A stretch of 64,000 nt of DNA from Clostridium cibarium (GCF_014836335.1 NZ_JACSRA010000004.1:121743-185742), one strand, 5' to 3'; positions 24,943-35,015 are shown, counted from the stretch's first letter. Notes: a model not told the origin generated them from the sequence alone. A program made the numbers and translations.

Positions 24943-25698
24943 ATGACAAAGATGATTTCTTGGAATGTAAATGGACTTAGAGCTGCTGTTACAAAGGGTT
25001 TTGTAGAGATTTTTAATTCTATAGATGCAGATATATTTTGTTTGCAAGAAACAAAATTACAAGAAGGTCAGATAGAATTGGATTTACCTGGGTATTATAA
25101 GTACTGGAACTATGCTGAAAAAAAAGGGTACTCAGGAACAGCTATTTTTACTAAAAATGAACCTATAGGTGTAACTTTAGGCATTGGAATAGAAGAGCAT
25201 GATAAAGAAGGAAGAGTAATAACATTAGAGTTTAAGGATTACTATGTAGTTACAGTATATACTCCAAATTCGCAAAATGAACTAGCAAGACTTTCTTATA
25301 GAATGACTTGGGAAGATGATTTTTGTAATTATCTAAAAAAGCTAGAAAAAAATAAGCCTGTTATAGTATGTGGAGACTTGAATGTTGCACATAAAGAAAT
25401 AGATTTAAAAAATCCTAAAAATAATAGAAAAAATGCGGGCTTTACTGATGAAGAACGACAGAAGTTTACGGAACTTATTAATAAAGGATTTATTGATACC
25501 TTTAGATATTTCTATCCTGATAAAGAGGGCATTTATTCTTGGTGGTCATATAGATTTAATGCTAGAAAGAATAATGCAGGGTGGAGAATTGATTATTTTC
25601 TTGCTTCGAGTGCATTAAAAGATAGATTAGTAGATGCAAAAATACATACTGATATTTTAGGTTCTGATCATTGCCCAGTCGAATTAATAATTAAATAG
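24943..25698 (+). CDS. xth: Exodeoxyribonuclease III
   Basis: 251 residues, ExoIII/APE1 family: AP-site endonuclease and 3'-5' exonuclease in base excision repair. Motifs in order: [19 protein letters not shown] (metal Glu), [46 protein letters not shown], and the final GSDHCPVEL with the catalytic Asp/His pair. AGGAGG precedes the ATG. Monocistronic by position. Confidence 0.95.
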   Translation: MTKMISWNVNGLRAAVTKGFVEIFNSIDADIFCLQETKLQEGQIELDLPGYYKYWNYAEKKGYSGTAIFTKNEPIGVTLGIGIEEHDKEGRVITLEFKDYYVVTVYTPNSQNELARLSYRMTWEDDFCNYLKKLEKNKPVIVCGDLNVAHKEIDLKNPKNNRKNAGFTDEERQKFTELINKGFIDTFRYFYPDKEGIYSWWSYRFNARKNNAGWRIDYFLASSALKDRLVDAKIHTDILGSDHCPVELIIK

Positions 25699-25771
25699 AC
25701 TTTTAATACTAGATAATGATATAATTTAATGCGTGAATTCATTTAGATAGGAGTGGAGAACAATTAGTATA

Positions 25772-26032
25772 TTGATTTGTTTATTCATATTTGGCTTTTT
25801 TATATTTGAAGCATCCTTATTAATTAGAGCGATAAATAAGAAAATTAAGAAGAGAGTACCTCTTCATTTAATAGGAACAATAGCCACATTGTTGTTATTT
25901 GTATTTATAATTCAAGTTACTTTGGGAGTTGAATTGAATTCAAATAAATTTATAACATTTACAACAGCAGTTTCGGTAATGTTTTATATTATTTATGGAA
26001 TTGATTCATTATTTGTAGTAAAAAGTAAATAA
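25772..26032 (+). CDS. Small membrane protein (about 86-89 aa)
   Basis: Three hydrophobic segments (about residues 1-20, 30-50 and 62-80) with a basic loop (NKKIKKRVP) between the first two, so an inner-membrane protein with a cytoplasmic basic loop. The start is uncertain: TTG at 25772 is 13 or more bases from GGAG, while ATT at 25763 is better spaced. Family not recognised. Confidence 0.5.
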   Translation: MICLFIFGFFIFEASLLIRAINKKIKKRVPLHLIGTIATLLLFVFIIQVTLGVELNSNKFITFTTAVSVMFYIIYGIDSLFVVKSK

Positions 26033-26040
26033 GTTTAAAT

Positions 26041-26090
26041 AAAGTGTACTCCTTTTAATAATGTTAAAATGGGTACATTTTATTATTTTA
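26041..26090 (+). terminator. Probable terminator
   Basis: AAAGTGTAC...TTTTAA pairs with TTAAAA...GTACATTTT, followed by TATTATTTT. A/T-rich stem with internal loop, of moderate strength, after the small membrane-protein gene. Confidence 0.5.
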
Positions 26091-26110
26091 CTGAAATTAG
26101 AGGTGACGTA

Positions 26111-26518
26111 ATGATTAAGATTAAATTAGAGAAAAACAAAAGAGATGAATTTATAGCAAAATTAAGAGTAGAAAATGAACTTATAGATAAGTATAAAATA
26201 TTAAAAAGAGTAGTGTTAGAAAGCAGAGAGATATCTGGAAAATATAATTACAAGGTACCAGTTAGGTTCTTGCCAATAATATTAAATAATATTCCAGTTG
26301 AAATTATAAATTTAGATTTAGATTCTATATGTAGCTATCTAGAATTTTCTGACGATTATGATGATAAATATTACTATGCTACAGAAGCTAATGCGAAATA
26401 TATGAGAAAATGGAGAGAAGAAGGATGTCCTACAATATATAAGGTAAATATAGATAAGGATACAGTAAAAATAACAAAAGAGGTTGCTTTTAAGAGGATT
26501 ACAAAAGTTATTGAATAA
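26111..26518 (+). CDS. Hypothetical protein (135 aa)
   Basis: Not recognised. Soluble, charged. An aromatic/acidic stretch (SDDYDDKYYYATEANAKY, about 84-101) precedes a helix. The frame continues 42 bases upstream, but AGAGGTGA before the ATG at 26111 sets the start. It is followed 37 bases later by a TPR gene, possibly in one transcript. Confidence 0.55.
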   Translation: MIKIKLEKNKRDEFIAKLRVENELIDKYKILKRVVLESREISGKYNYKVPVRFLPIILNNIPVEIINLDLDSICSYLEFSDDYDDKYYYATEANAKYMRKWREEGCPTIYKVNIDKDTVKITKEVAFKRITKVIE

Positions 26519-26555
26519 TAAAATTTTTTGTAAATAAGTGCAATGGGGTGGGATT

Positions 26556-27287
26556 ATGGAGAAAACTACTTACAAAATTGGTTATCAACATATTAAAGGG
26601 GGATGGGTAATTTACTTAGGCATAGTTGGAATTATAAGTTTTTTTATAAATAAATATTTTGCTATAATTTTGTTAATGCTCTCCTTACTATTTTTTTTGA
26701 TTTATAAGAAAAGTTCTTATAATAAATCAGCAATTTGCTTTAATAAGGCAATAAGGCTTGTGAAAAATGGAGATATTAAAAATTCAAAACATCTATTAAT
26801 TAATGCTATTAAATTTAATAAGTATAATAGAAAGGCATATTTTTTCTTAGGATGTCTATTTTTTGATGAGGAAGATTATACAAATGCTCTAGAGTACCTA
26901 AAAAGAGGAGGCGCTGATGAAGTTAATGATTCCAGTCTAGCCTTTGTTCTTGGAAGATGTTATTATCATATAGAAAACTACAATAAGTCAGTAGAGTATT
27001 TAGAGAGTGTAACTTATGATACTAATTCTAGACTTGAAAGAGAGAGAATATATACTTTAGGTAAGGCTTACTTAGAGTTAGAGAAATATTATGAAGCATA
27101 TGAGCTTTTTGAGGGATTAGAAAAACCTAAAGGAGAACTTAGAGGTGAAACATTAGAATATTATTATTTCCTAGGCGTAGCATGTTATCATTTAGATAAA
27201 ATTGCAGAGGCAAAAAAGTATATACTTATGGTAAGCAAGGTTAACAGAGATTACAAAAATGTTGATCTTTATGCAAAGAACTTGTAG
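26556..27287 (+). CDS. Membrane-anchored TPR protein
   Basis: 243 residues. Two hydrophobic segments at about 15-30 and 34-52 with almost no loop (a hairpin anchor), then tetratricopeptide-like helix pairs from about 60 to 235: AYFFLGCLFFDEEDYTNAL, AFVLGRCYYHIENYNKSVEYL, TLGKAYLELEKYYEAYELF and YFLGVACYHLDKIAEAKKYI. Likely a protein-interaction scaffold at the membrane. GGGGTGG precedes the ATG; a GTG 18 bases earlier is less likely. Partner unknown. Confidence 0.75.
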   Translation: MEKTTYKIGYQHIKGGWVIYLGIVGIISFFINKYFAIILLMLSLLFFLIYKKSSYNKSAICFNKAIRLVKNGDIKNSKHLLINAIKFNKYNRKAYFFLGCLFFDEEDYTNALEYLKRGGADEVNDSSLAFVLGRCYYHIENYNKSVEYLESVTYDTNSRLERERIYTLGKAYLELEKYYEAYELFEGLEKPKGELRGETLEYYYFLGVACYHLDKIAEAKKYILMVSKVNRDYKNVDLYAKNL

Positions 27288-27337
27288 TTTGAAATTAAAT
27301 AAAAATAGAGGTTTTATATATTAGAAGGAGTATTAAT

Positions 27338-29251
27338 ATGAATTTAATTACATTAGAGAATATAAGTAAGAGTTACAGTGAAAAAATATTATTAAAAAAT
27401 ATTTCTCTTGGAATAAATGATGGAGACAAGATTGGAATTATAGGAATAAATGGGGCAGGAAAATCAACTTTATTAAAGATAGTTGCTGGAAAAGATGAAT
27501 TTTATGAAGGTGATTTAATTAAAAATAAAAATGCTAGAATTGAATATTTATCACAAAATCCAGATTTTAAAGAAGATGCAACGGTAATAGAGCAGATTTT
27601 TAGAGGGGATACTAAAGAACTTAAGCTATTAATGGAATATGAAAAAATTATAGAAAAACTCCACAATACTAATTCTGATGCATTAAATGATAGATTGCTA
27701 AAACTTCAGGTAGAAATAGATAGTCTTAACCTTTGGGATTTAGAAAGTGAAGCTAAAAGTATATTAAATAAGTTAGGAATTACAAACTATGAGGAAAGGA
27801 TGAAAAACTTATCTGGTGGACAAAAAAAGAGAGTTGCATTAGCATCGGCACTTATAACTCCATGCGATCTACTTATTTTAGACGAGCCAACTAACCATTT
27901 AGATTCAGACTCAATTGAATGGCTTGAAGAATATTTAAATTCAAGAAAAGGTGCTCTTTTAATGATTACTCATGACAGATATTTTTTAGATAGAGTAGCA
28001 AATAGAATAATTGAGCTTGATAGAGGAAATTTATATAGTTATGAGGGAAATTATACAAGTTTCTTGGAAAAGAAAATGGAAAGAGTAGAGAGAGAAGAAT
28101 CAGAAGAACAAAAAAGGCAATCATTAATTAGGAAAGAATTAAAGTGGGTTAAAAGGGGAGCAAAAGCAAGATCCACAAAACAAAGAGCTAGATTGCAGAG
28201 GTTTGACGAATTAGTTAGTAGAGAGTATATTAAACAAGCAACTGATGTTGAGATGTCTTTTGTGGGAACAAGATTAGGAAAAAAGATTATTGAGATAAAT
28301 GGATTAAATAAATCTTTTGACGATAGACTACTAATTAAAGATTTTAATTATATTTTTACAAAAGAAGATAGAATAGGTGTTGTTGGTCCTAATGGTGCAG
28401 GAAAATCTACACTTATCAATTTAATAAGAGGTAACATTAAGAGCGATAGCGGTGAAATAGTAATAGGTGAAACAGTAAAGATAGGATGTTTTGCTCAAGA
28501 TGATAGAGAAATGGATATGAATATGAGAGTCATAGATTATGTCCGAGAAGGTGGAGAGTATATACCTGTTGCTGATGGTAGTAAGATAACAGCCTCTACC
28601 ATGTGTGAGAGGTTTTTGTTTGATGGTACGATGCAATATACAAAGATAGAAAAATTATCTGGTGGAGAAAGAAGAAGACTTTATTTGCTAAGAGTATTGA
28701 TGGAAGCACCAAACGTACTATTACTTGATGAACCTACTAACGATTTAGATATAAACACTCTAAATATTTTAGAAGACTTTTTAGATAAATTCATTGGAGT
28801 TGTAGTTGTAGTTTCTCATGATAGATACTTTTTAGATAGGGTATGTAATAAGATTTTTGCTTATAGAGACAAAGGAAGTATAAAGGTATATAATGGTAAC
28901 TATAGTGATTATCAAATTACAATTGAAGTAGAAAAAGGCAGAATTGAACCTGAAGATAAGAAAGATAAAAAAGCAGTAACTAGCAGAACTAAAGAAAGAG
29001 ATAATAGACCTAAATTTTCATTTAAAGAAACAAAGGAATATGAAGAAATTCCGGAAGTTATTGAAAAACTTGAAAACAGAATTTCTAATATAGAAGAAGA
29101 AATGGTTAAAAATTCTTCATCTTATGGAAAGCTACAAGAGCTAATGGAAGAAAAGGAAAAGTTAGAGGAAGAATTAATGGGAAAATATGAGAGATATGAT
29201 TATTTAGAAGATCTAGCAAAGCAAATAGAAGCTTATAAGAATAACAAGTAG
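27338..29251 (+). CDS. uup: ABC-F family ATPase, Uup-like
   Basis: 637 residues, two fused ABC domains without membrane helices. Domain 1: GINGAGKS, LSGGQKKRV, LLILDEPTNHLD. Domain 2: GPNGAGKS, LSGGERRRL, LLLLDEPTNDLD. The linker (about 240-310) is Arg/Lys-rich with KKMERVEREE, and the C-terminal tail (about 550-637) is a coiled coil, as in Uup. ABC-F proteins act on the ribosome or on branched nucleic acids. Antibiotic-resistance members differ mainly in the linker; housekeeping is more likely here. An AGAAGGAG site precedes the ATG. Confidence 0.9.
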   Translation: MNLITLENISKSYSEKILLKNISLGINDGDKIGIIGINGAGKSTLLKIVAGKDEFYEGDLIKNKNARIEYLSQNPDFKEDATVIEQIFRGDTKELKLLMEYEKIIEKLHNTNSDALNDRLLKLQVEIDSLNLWDLESEAKSILNKLGITNYEERMKNLSGGQKKRVALASALITPCDLLILDEPTNHLDSDSIEWLEEYLNSRKGALLMITHDRYFLDRVANRIIELDRGNLYSYEGNYTSFLEKKMERVEREESEEQKRQSLIRKELKWVKRGAKARSTKQRARLQRFDELVSREYIKQATDVEMSFVGTRLGKKIIEINGLNKSFDDRLLIKDFNYIFTKEDRIGVVGPNGAGKSTLINLIRGNIKSDSGEIVIGETVKIGCFAQDDREMDMNMRVIDYVREGGEYIPVADGSKITASTMCERFLFDGTMQYTKIEKLSGGERRRLYLLRVLMEAPNVLLLDEPTNDLDINTLNILEDFLDKFIGVVVVVSHDRYFLDRVCNKIFAYRDKGSIKVYNGNYSDYQITIEVEKGRIEPEDKKDKKAVTSRTKERDNRPKFSFKETKEYEEIPEVIEKLENRISNIEEEMVKNSSSYGKLQELMEEKEKLEEELMGKYERYDYLEDLAKQIEAYKNNK

Positions 29252-29265
29252 AAAAAGGTGATGAA

Positions 29266-29454
29266 GTGGAAGTGCATATAACCATAAAAGGGAAAAAGGA
29301 ACCTTTATTATTTAAAGGAGATAGAATAGACGTATTAGATTTTGAAATGCAAGGCTTAAAATATAAACAAATAAGATTTTTTAGAAAAGGATTTTCAAAA
29401 TCCGAATATATACAAGAAAACTTAATAACCAAAATAAAAGAGATAAATAAGTAA
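29266..29454 (+). CDS. Hypothetical protein (62 aa), GTG start
   Basis: Not recognised. Small basic strand-rich protein (VHITIKGKKEPLLFKGDRIDV). It starts with GTG 14 bases after the ABC-F stop, with AAGG upstream, so it is likely co-expressed with it. No membrane segment or Cys. The next terminator is at 29549. Confidence 0.55.
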   Translation: MEVHITIKGKKEPLLFKGDRIDVLDFEMQGLKYKQIRFFRKGFSKSEYIQENLITKIKEINK

Positions 29455-29548
29455 TTAACATAATTTATATGTACTATTACGTATAATTTTACATATACAT
29501 ATAATAAAAAGATACAAACAGCGTATTTATGAAATAAAGTATCTTGAA

Positions 29549-29590
29549 AAAGACACCTACAGCTTTGCTTATGTAAGGTGTCTTGTTTAT
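29549..29590 (+). terminator. Probable terminator upstream of the DUF2828 gene
   Basis: AAGACACCTAC pairs with GTAAGGTGTCTT (one bulge), followed by GTTTATTTT. It ends the uup operon; whether it also acts as a leader element for the next gene depends on promoter position, which I could not place. Confidence 0.6.
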
Positions 29591-29615
29591 TTTCTAGGAC
29601 AAAGGAGGGAATACC

Positions 29616-31148
29616 TTGAGTTTTGAATTTTTTAATTCTTTAAAAAAAGATATATTTTATTCAGAAGAAGAGTTGTATGAAGATCTTGAAGAATATTCAC
29701 TTGTTGAAGATGCCCAAAATGATAGCTTGCTAAATTTTTATGCAAAGGCAGGTTTTCTAAGAGGAGAAAAAGAGGAAAAAATAATTAATTTATTTATGGA
29801 TGCATATGATGAAGATCCTATATCCTCCATGAAATTACTGTTTTACGTTAGAGATAAAGAGAAAGGTTTGGGAGAAAGAAGAGTCTTTAGAATTATTTTA
29901 AACCATCTTGGGAGAATTAATAGTTCATACTTAGCTGCCAATATAAATCTTATTCCGATTTATGGTAGATGGGATGATTTATATAGCTTGTTTGATACCA
30001 ATCTTCAAGGGAGGGCTATTAGCTTAATCCGTAAACAAATAGGTATTGATTTAAAATCAGAAAATCCATCTACACTGAGTAAATGGTTAAAATCAGAAAA
30101 TTCTTCATCTGAGGAATCAAAGGAATTAGCGAAGAAAACAAGATTAGCTTTAGATTTGACTTCAAAGGAATATAGAGTATTACTTTCTCATCTTAGAAAA
30201 AGAATTAAACCAGTAGAAACTATTATAAGTAGAGGGAACTGGAATAAAGTTAAATATGGCGAATTAAGTTCAGGTGCTATGCATAAGTATAGCAAAGCTT
30301 TTTTTAAACACGATAAAGAAAGATATATGGATTATTTAGATATATTAAAAAGTCAAAAGATAAAAAAAGATGAAGTTTTAAGTTTCGGACATATATATCC
30401 ATATAATATAGTTAAAAGTATAATTGAAGATTCAAGCAATGAGGAAAATTATTATCGGGAGATGTGGGAAAAAGTATTAAGCAACTTTAATTGCAAATAC
30501 GGAGATACTATAGTATGTTTAGGAATGTCAGAAAAAAGTATTAATAAACTTTACAAGCCATCAATCTTCTATGGGGGGATTGGAACTGCATTATATTTAT
30601 TAGATAAAAATAGAGGTAAATATAAAGATTACATTATTACTATGAATCCAAAGCCAAATTTGGTGAAAATAAGAACAGAAGTTTTGGGAGAGAGAATTGA
30701 AGAAATTACTAAAAAGTCAGTGACTGATGAGGTGAATGTAGAATCAGTTTTAGATATAGTTTTATTTGCGGCTATAAAAAATAGTATTAATCAAAATTCA
30801 ATACCAAATAGAATTCTATTTATTCTAGAAGATAAGTGCAAAATTTCTTTTAGCGAAGAAAGACATTCTAATCACAAAGATTATTTTTTTGATGATAAAG
30901 ATTATAATAGAATTAAGGAAAAGTGGGATAAAAGTGGATATCGAATACCAGACCTTTGTTTTTGGAGAATTGATGGTTATAAGGAAAATAGTAAAGTAAT
31001 AGTTGATAGTAATGGCTTCCAGTATGCATTTGGTTATTCTAATGAGATATTTAAGTTTATTATAAAAGGAGAGAACTTATCTTCTACTAGTCTAGTTGAT
31101 GAAGTGTTATCAAATATTAGATATAGTAAGATATGTAGTGATATATAA
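29616..31148 (+). CDS. DUF2828 protein (Ro/TROVE and vWA-like)
   Basis: 510 residues, cytoplasmic, TTG start with an AAAGGAGGG site. The N-terminal part reads like the helical-repeat segment shared by DUF2828 and TROVE/Ro60 proteins: MKLLFYVRDKEKGLGERRVFRI, LNHLG, LIPIYGRWDDLYSLFD. The C-terminal half is organised like a vWA fold (CLGMSEKSINKL, a strand ending FILEDKCKISF, CFWRIDGYK), but the usual DxSGS metal site is replaced by GMSEKS, so metal binding may be lost. Ro proteins bind small RNAs; function in bacteria is poorly known. Confidence 0.75.
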   Translation: MSFEFFNSLKKDIFYSEEELYEDLEEYSLVEDAQNDSLLNFYAKAGFLRGEKEEKIINLFMDAYDEDPISSMKLLFYVRDKEKGLGERRVFRIILNHLGRINSSYLAANINLIPIYGRWDDLYSLFDTNLQGRAISLIRKQIGIDLKSENPSTLSKWLKSENSSSEESKELAKKTRLALDLTSKEYRVLLSHLRKRIKPVETIISRGNWNKVKYGELSSGAMHKYSKAFFKHDKERYMDYLDILKSQKIKKDEVLSFGHIYPYNIVKSIIEDSSNEENYYREMWEKVLSNFNCKYGDTIVCLGMSEKSINKLYKPSIFYGGIGTALYLLDKNRGKYKDYIITMNPKPNLVKIRTEVLGERIEEITKKSVTDEVNVESVLDIVLFAAIKNSINQNSIPNRILFILEDKCKISFSEERHSNHKDYFFDDKDYNRIKEKWDKSGYRIPDLCFWRIDGYKENSKVIVDSNGFQYAFGYSNEIFKFIIKGENLSSTSLVDEVLSNIRYSKICSDI

Positions 31149-31150
31149 AA

Positions 31151-31178
31151 AATGCTGAAATAACTTCAGCATTTTTTT
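31151..31178 (+). terminator. Intrinsic terminator
   Basis: AATGCTGAA (31151-31159) and TTCAGCATT (31164-31172) with T run to 31177. It ends the DUF2828 gene. Confidence 0.85.
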
Positions 31179-31311
31179 ATATATTATCTTTAGTTGTGAA
31201 AATATTTATCTTGATTTTATGGACATAAATGGTAATAAGATGTATTCTGTTTTAGAGAAATAAATTTTAAATGAACAGATATGATAAATAAATTAGAGAG
31301 GAGAATATGGT

Positions 31312-32517
31312 GTGATTTGGACAATAAAAAAAGGATATTATAGGTTAAATCAAGCTGTTTTTAGAGCTGTTCTAAAAAGAATAAAATATAAGGAACAAAA
31401 GATAGTTTCAGGAGAAGGAAGTATTAATAAGCTGCCAGAGTTAATTAAAGAAACTGGAATAAACAATGTTTTAATTGTAACTGGTAAGATAATAATGAGT
31501 CTTGGATTAGTAGATGAGTTAATTGAGGGCTTAAAGAAAAATGACATAAAATATACTGTTTTTAATAATGTTCAAGCAAATCCAACTGTAGAAAATATCG
31601 AAGAAGGATTAAAATATTATGAAGAAAATAGTTGCCAAGCTATAATTGCCTTTGGAGGAGGGTCTCCAATGGATTGTGCTAAAATTATAGGGGTAAGAGC
31701 TACAAATAAGAATTTACAAGTTAAGGAACTTAAAGGACTTTTAAAGATTAAAAATTCTATGCCACCATTTTTTGCAGTACCAACTACAGCAGGAACTGGA
31801 TCTGAAAGTACAGTTGCAGCAGTAGTTACAGATTCAGTTGATCATGAAAAGTACGCTATAGGAGATCCAAAACTTATGCCAGAATGTGCAGTTCTAGATC
31901 CTAAATTAACTATTGCATTGCCAAAGCATGTTACTGCAGCAACAGGGGTAGATGCATTAACCCATGCAATAGAAGCTTTTGTAGGAAATGATGGCACACC
32001 ATTTACAGATGAACATGCCTTAAAGGCTATTAAAATGATTTTTGAAAATTTAGAACTTGTATATAATGATGGCAGTAACATAGATGGACGTAATAGCATG
32101 CTTTTAGCATCAAATTATGCAGGTTTAGCATTTACAAGAGCATATGTAGGTTATGTTCATGCAATAGCACATGCCTTGGGAGGATTATATGGTGTATCTC
32201 ATGGATTAGCTAATGCAATTGTACTTCCATATGTATTAGAATTTTATGATGAATCAGTTTATAGCAAGTTAGCGAAGATTGCTACATATGTAGGTATAGA
32301 AGGAAAATCAGAAAAAGATTTGGCTGTAAAGGTAGTTGAAAGAATTAAGGAAATGAATAGAAATATGGATATACCTACAAAGGTAAAGAAATTACAAAAA
32401 AAGGATTTTCATATTATTGCAAAGAGAGTTATGAAGGAAGCTAATCCAGCATATCCTGTCCCTAAAATTATGAATGAAGATGAGTGTAAAGATATATTAA
32501 GAAAACTTATGGCTTAG
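31312..32517 (+). CDS. Iron-containing alcohol dehydrogenase, propanediol-type
   Basis: 401 residues, group III Fe-ADH. GGGSPMDCAK (nucleotide binding), TTAGTGSE, then metal ligands in GVDALTHAIEAF (Asp, His), YVHAIAHALGG (His) and GVSHGLANAIVLP (His). It has about 25 extra N-terminal residues (IWTIKKGYYRLNQAVF) compared with butanol dehydrogenase, as in one clostridial subgroup. Likely NAD-linked reduction of an aldehyde; substrate unproven. GTG start; the overlapping ATG at 31307 reads into TGA. Confidence 0.88.
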   Translation: MIWTIKKGYYRLNQAVFRAVLKRIKYKEQKIVSGEGSINKLPELIKETGINNVLIVTGKIIMSLGLVDELIEGLKKNDIKYTVFNNVQANPTVENIEEGLKYYEENSCQAIIAFGGGSPMDCAKIIGVRATNKNLQVKELKGLLKIKNSMPPFFAVPTTAGTGSESTVAAVVTDSVDHEKYAIGDPKLMPECAVLDPKLTIALPKHVTAATGVDALTHAIEAFVGNDGTPFTDEHALKAIKMIFENLELVYNDGSNIDGRNSMLLASNYAGLAFTRAYVGYVHAIAHALGGLYGVSHGLANAIVLPYVLEFYDESVYSKLAKIATYVGIEGKSEKDLAVKVVERIKEMNRNMDIPTKVKKLQKKDFHIIAKRVMKEANPAYPVPKIMNEDECKDILRKLMA

Positions 32518-32520
32518 AAT

Positions 32521-32560
32521 AAAAACGCAGGAAAGACTAAAAAACTTTCCTGCGTTTTTT
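32521..32560 (+). terminator. Intrinsic terminator
   Basis: AAACGCAGGAAAG and CTTTCCTGCGTTT form a 13-bp G/C-containing stem followed by T residues. It ends the alcohol dehydrogenase gene. Confidence 0.9.
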
Positions 32561-32659
32561 ACATTAGACTATTTATAAAATATATATGATTTATTAGGCT
32601 TATTTTAAAAGTTAGGTTATAATGATTATTAGAATAAACAGAGAAATAGGAGATAAGAA

Positions 32660-34843
32660 ATGAGTAAAATATTAGTACTAGCTGAAAAACCTTCAGTTGG
32701 GAGAGATTTAGCAAAGGTTTTGAAATGTAATAATAATAAAGGAAGTTATATAGAAGGAAGCAAGTATATAGTAACTTGGGCATTAGGGCATTTAGTTGGT
32801 CTTATGGATCCAGAAGGTTATGGAGATAAATATAAAACTTGGAGTATTGAGACACTTCCAATGCTACCTAAGTATATGAAGCTTAGCATATTAAAAAAAA
32901 CAGGAAAGCAGTTTGCTTCAGTTAAAAAACAACTTTTAAGAGATGATGTAAGTGAAATAGTTATAGCTACAGATGCAGGGCGTGAGGGAGAACTTGTAGC
33001 AAGATGGATAATTGAAAAGGCAGGAGTTAAAAAGCCCCTTAAAAGACTTTGGATATCATCACAAACAAACAAAGCTATTTTAGATGGATTTAATAATTTA
33101 AAAGACGCAAAAGCATATGAAAATCTTTATAGAGCAGCAGTATGTAGAGCAGAAGCTGACTGGCTTGTTGGATTAAATGTAACAAGAGCCTTGACTTGCA
33201 AATATAATGCTCAATTATCAGCTGGACGTGTACAGTCACCAACTTTAGCTATGATAGTTAATAGAGAAGAAGAGATTAAAAACTTTAAGCCAGTAGATTA
33301 TTATACAATTAATGCAAAAGGAAATGGATTTACTTTAAATTGGATAAATGATAAGGGAAATTCATCTATATTTAAAGAAGACTTTGCAAATTCAGTTGTA
33401 GCTAAGACAAAAGGAGGAGTAGGAGAAGTAATAGATGTAAATAAAACAACTAAGAAAAAGTATTCTCCAGCTCTTTATGATTTAACAGAACTACAAAGGG
33501 ATGCTAATAAAATATGGGGATATTCTGCAAAACAAACATTAAACATAATGCAAAGACTATATGAAAATCATAAGGTATTAACTTATCCAAGAACTGATTC
33601 AAGATATGTTACTACAGATATAGTAGCTACTATTCCTGATAGATTAAAAGCTGTTGGAACTGGGGAATATAGAGCTATTACAGAAGGCTTATTGAAATCA
33701 GGAGTAAAGGCTAATAAGAGTTTTGTTGATAACAGTAAGGTAAGTGATCACCACGCTATTATTCCAACAGAAGAAAAGGGAAGTTTAGCAAATTTAAGTA
33801 GCGAAGAAAAACATATTTATAATCTTGTAATTAAGAGATTTTTAAGCGTATTACTACCACCTTATGAATATGAACAAACTACTATAAAGGTATCTATTAA
33901 TGGAGAAAACTTTATAGCTAAAGGAAACATTACTAAGAGTAAGGGCTGGAAGAAGCTTTATGAAAAAGATTCTTTTGATGAGGAAGAACAAAATCAAGAG
34001 CTACCTGAGATTAAAAAGGGAGATAAGATTCAAATAGCTGGAGTAAATCTAGTTAAAAAGCAAACTACACCACCAGCAAGATTTAATGAAGCTACACTTT
34101 TATCAGCTATGGAAAATCCTCATAAATATATGCAGGTTGAAAAGGAAGCGGCTAAAACTTTAGGAGAAACAGGGGGCCTTGGAACAGTTGCAACACGTGC
34201 CGATATTATAGAAAAACTGTTTAATTCCTTTGTTATAGAGAAGAGAGGTAAGGAAATAGTTCCAACTTCAAAGGGAAAACAACTTATAGATCTTGTACCA
34301 ACAGATTTAAAATCGCCTCTTTTAACTGCTAAGTGGGAAAAAGAACTTGATGATATAGCTAAGGGAAAAGCAAATTCAAAAGCATTTGTTGATAATATGA
34401 AGGGATATGCTACTAAACTTGTTACTGATGTTAAAGGAGGAACTTCTAAGTTCCATCATGACAATCAAACAGGTAGAAAGTGTCCTAACTGTGGTAAGTA
34501 CTTACTTGAAGTAAAGGGTAAGAATGGAACAATGTATGTATGCCAAGATAGAGAATGTGGATATAGAGAAAATGTTGCAAGACTTACTAACGCTAGATGT
34601 CCTGAGTGTAAGAAGAAATTAGAGCTTAGAGGACAAGGGGAAGGTAAAATCTACGTTTGTCCAGGAACTAACTGTAACTTTAGAGAAAAGGCTAGCCAAT
34701 TCGAAAAGAGATTTGATAAGACTGGTAAGGTAGATAAGAGGCAAGTTAATAATTATATGAAGAAACTTAAGAAGGAAGCAGAACAAGCGGAAGAAAGTCC
34801 ATTTGCTGCACTTCTTGGTGGATTAAAATTTGATGATAAATAG
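32660..34843 (+). CDS. topB: DNA topoisomerase III
   Basis: 727 residues, type IA topoisomerase that relaxes and decatenates DNA through a 5'-phosphotyrosine. Toprim motifs AEKPSVGRDL (N terminus) and TDAGREGE; domain with QLSAGRVQSPTL; catalytic Tyr in KVLTYPRTDSRY; HHAIIPTE; GLGTVATRADIIEKL. The C terminus has two zinc-ribbon-like Cys sets (CPNCGKYLL..C..C and CPECKKKLE..C..C), a common TopB extension in Firmicutes. AATAGGAG precedes the ATG. Confidence 0.95.
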   Translation: MSKILVLAEKPSVGRDLAKVLKCNNNKGSYIEGSKYIVTWALGHLVGLMDPEGYGDKYKTWSIETLPMLPKYMKLSILKKTGKQFASVKKQLLRDDVSEIVIATDAGREGELVARWIIEKAGVKKPLKRLWISSQTNKAILDGFNNLKDAKAYENLYRAAVCRAEADWLVGLNVTRALTCKYNAQLSAGRVQSPTLAMIVNREEEIKNFKPVDYYTINAKGNGFTLNWINDKGNSSIFKEDFANSVVAKTKGGVGEVIDVNKTTKKKYSPALYDLTELQRDANKIWGYSAKQTLNIMQRLYENHKVLTYPRTDSRYVTTDIVATIPDRLKAVGTGEYRAITEGLLKSGVKANKSFVDNSKVSDHHAIIPTEEKGSLANLSSEEKHIYNLVIKRFLSVLLPPYEYEQTTIKVSINGENFIAKGNITKSKGWKKLYEKDSFDEEEQNQELPEIKKGDKIQIAGVNLVKKQTTPPARFNEATLLSAMENPHKYMQVEKEAAKTLGETGGLGTVATRADIIEKLFNSFVIEKRGKEIVPTSKGKQLIDLVPTDLKSPLLTAKWEKELDDIAKGKANSKAFVDNMKGYATKLVTDVKGGTSKFHHDNQTGRKCPNCGKYLLEVKGKNGTMYVCQDRECGYRENVARLTNARCPECKKKLELRGQGEGKIYVCPGTNCNFREKASQFEKRFDKTGKVDKRQVNNYMKKLKKEAEQAEESPFAALLGGLKFDDK

Positions 34844-34893
34844 TAGTAATAAGTAAATTATGATTTAATTAAATTGTTAAACAAAAGAAAGAC

Positions 34894-34931
34894 AAAAATA
34901 TAACTGGAAATGAAATTTCCAGTTATATTTT
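34894..34931. terminator. Bidirectional terminator
   Basis: Arms at 34894-34911 and 34914-34931 are complementary (core TATAACTGGAAAT) with A and T runs outside, suited to both topB and the convergent TetR gene. Confidence 0.8.
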
Positions 34932-35015
34932 TATCTAATATTCAATTTACAATAGTTATTCTATATTCTCAAGAAATATCATAACTGCTGATTGTTGCTG
35001 AATTCTAGTAGTAAA

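Noticed and set aside
29455..29540. Repeated ATATGTA-like sequence as a CRISPR or operator array
   Set aside because: Short A/T-rich similarity without regular spacing.
29455..29615. Y RNA (YrlA-like) upstream of the Ro-like gene
   Set aside because: No tRNA-like T-arm or conserved Y stem could be found; the only structure is a terminator.
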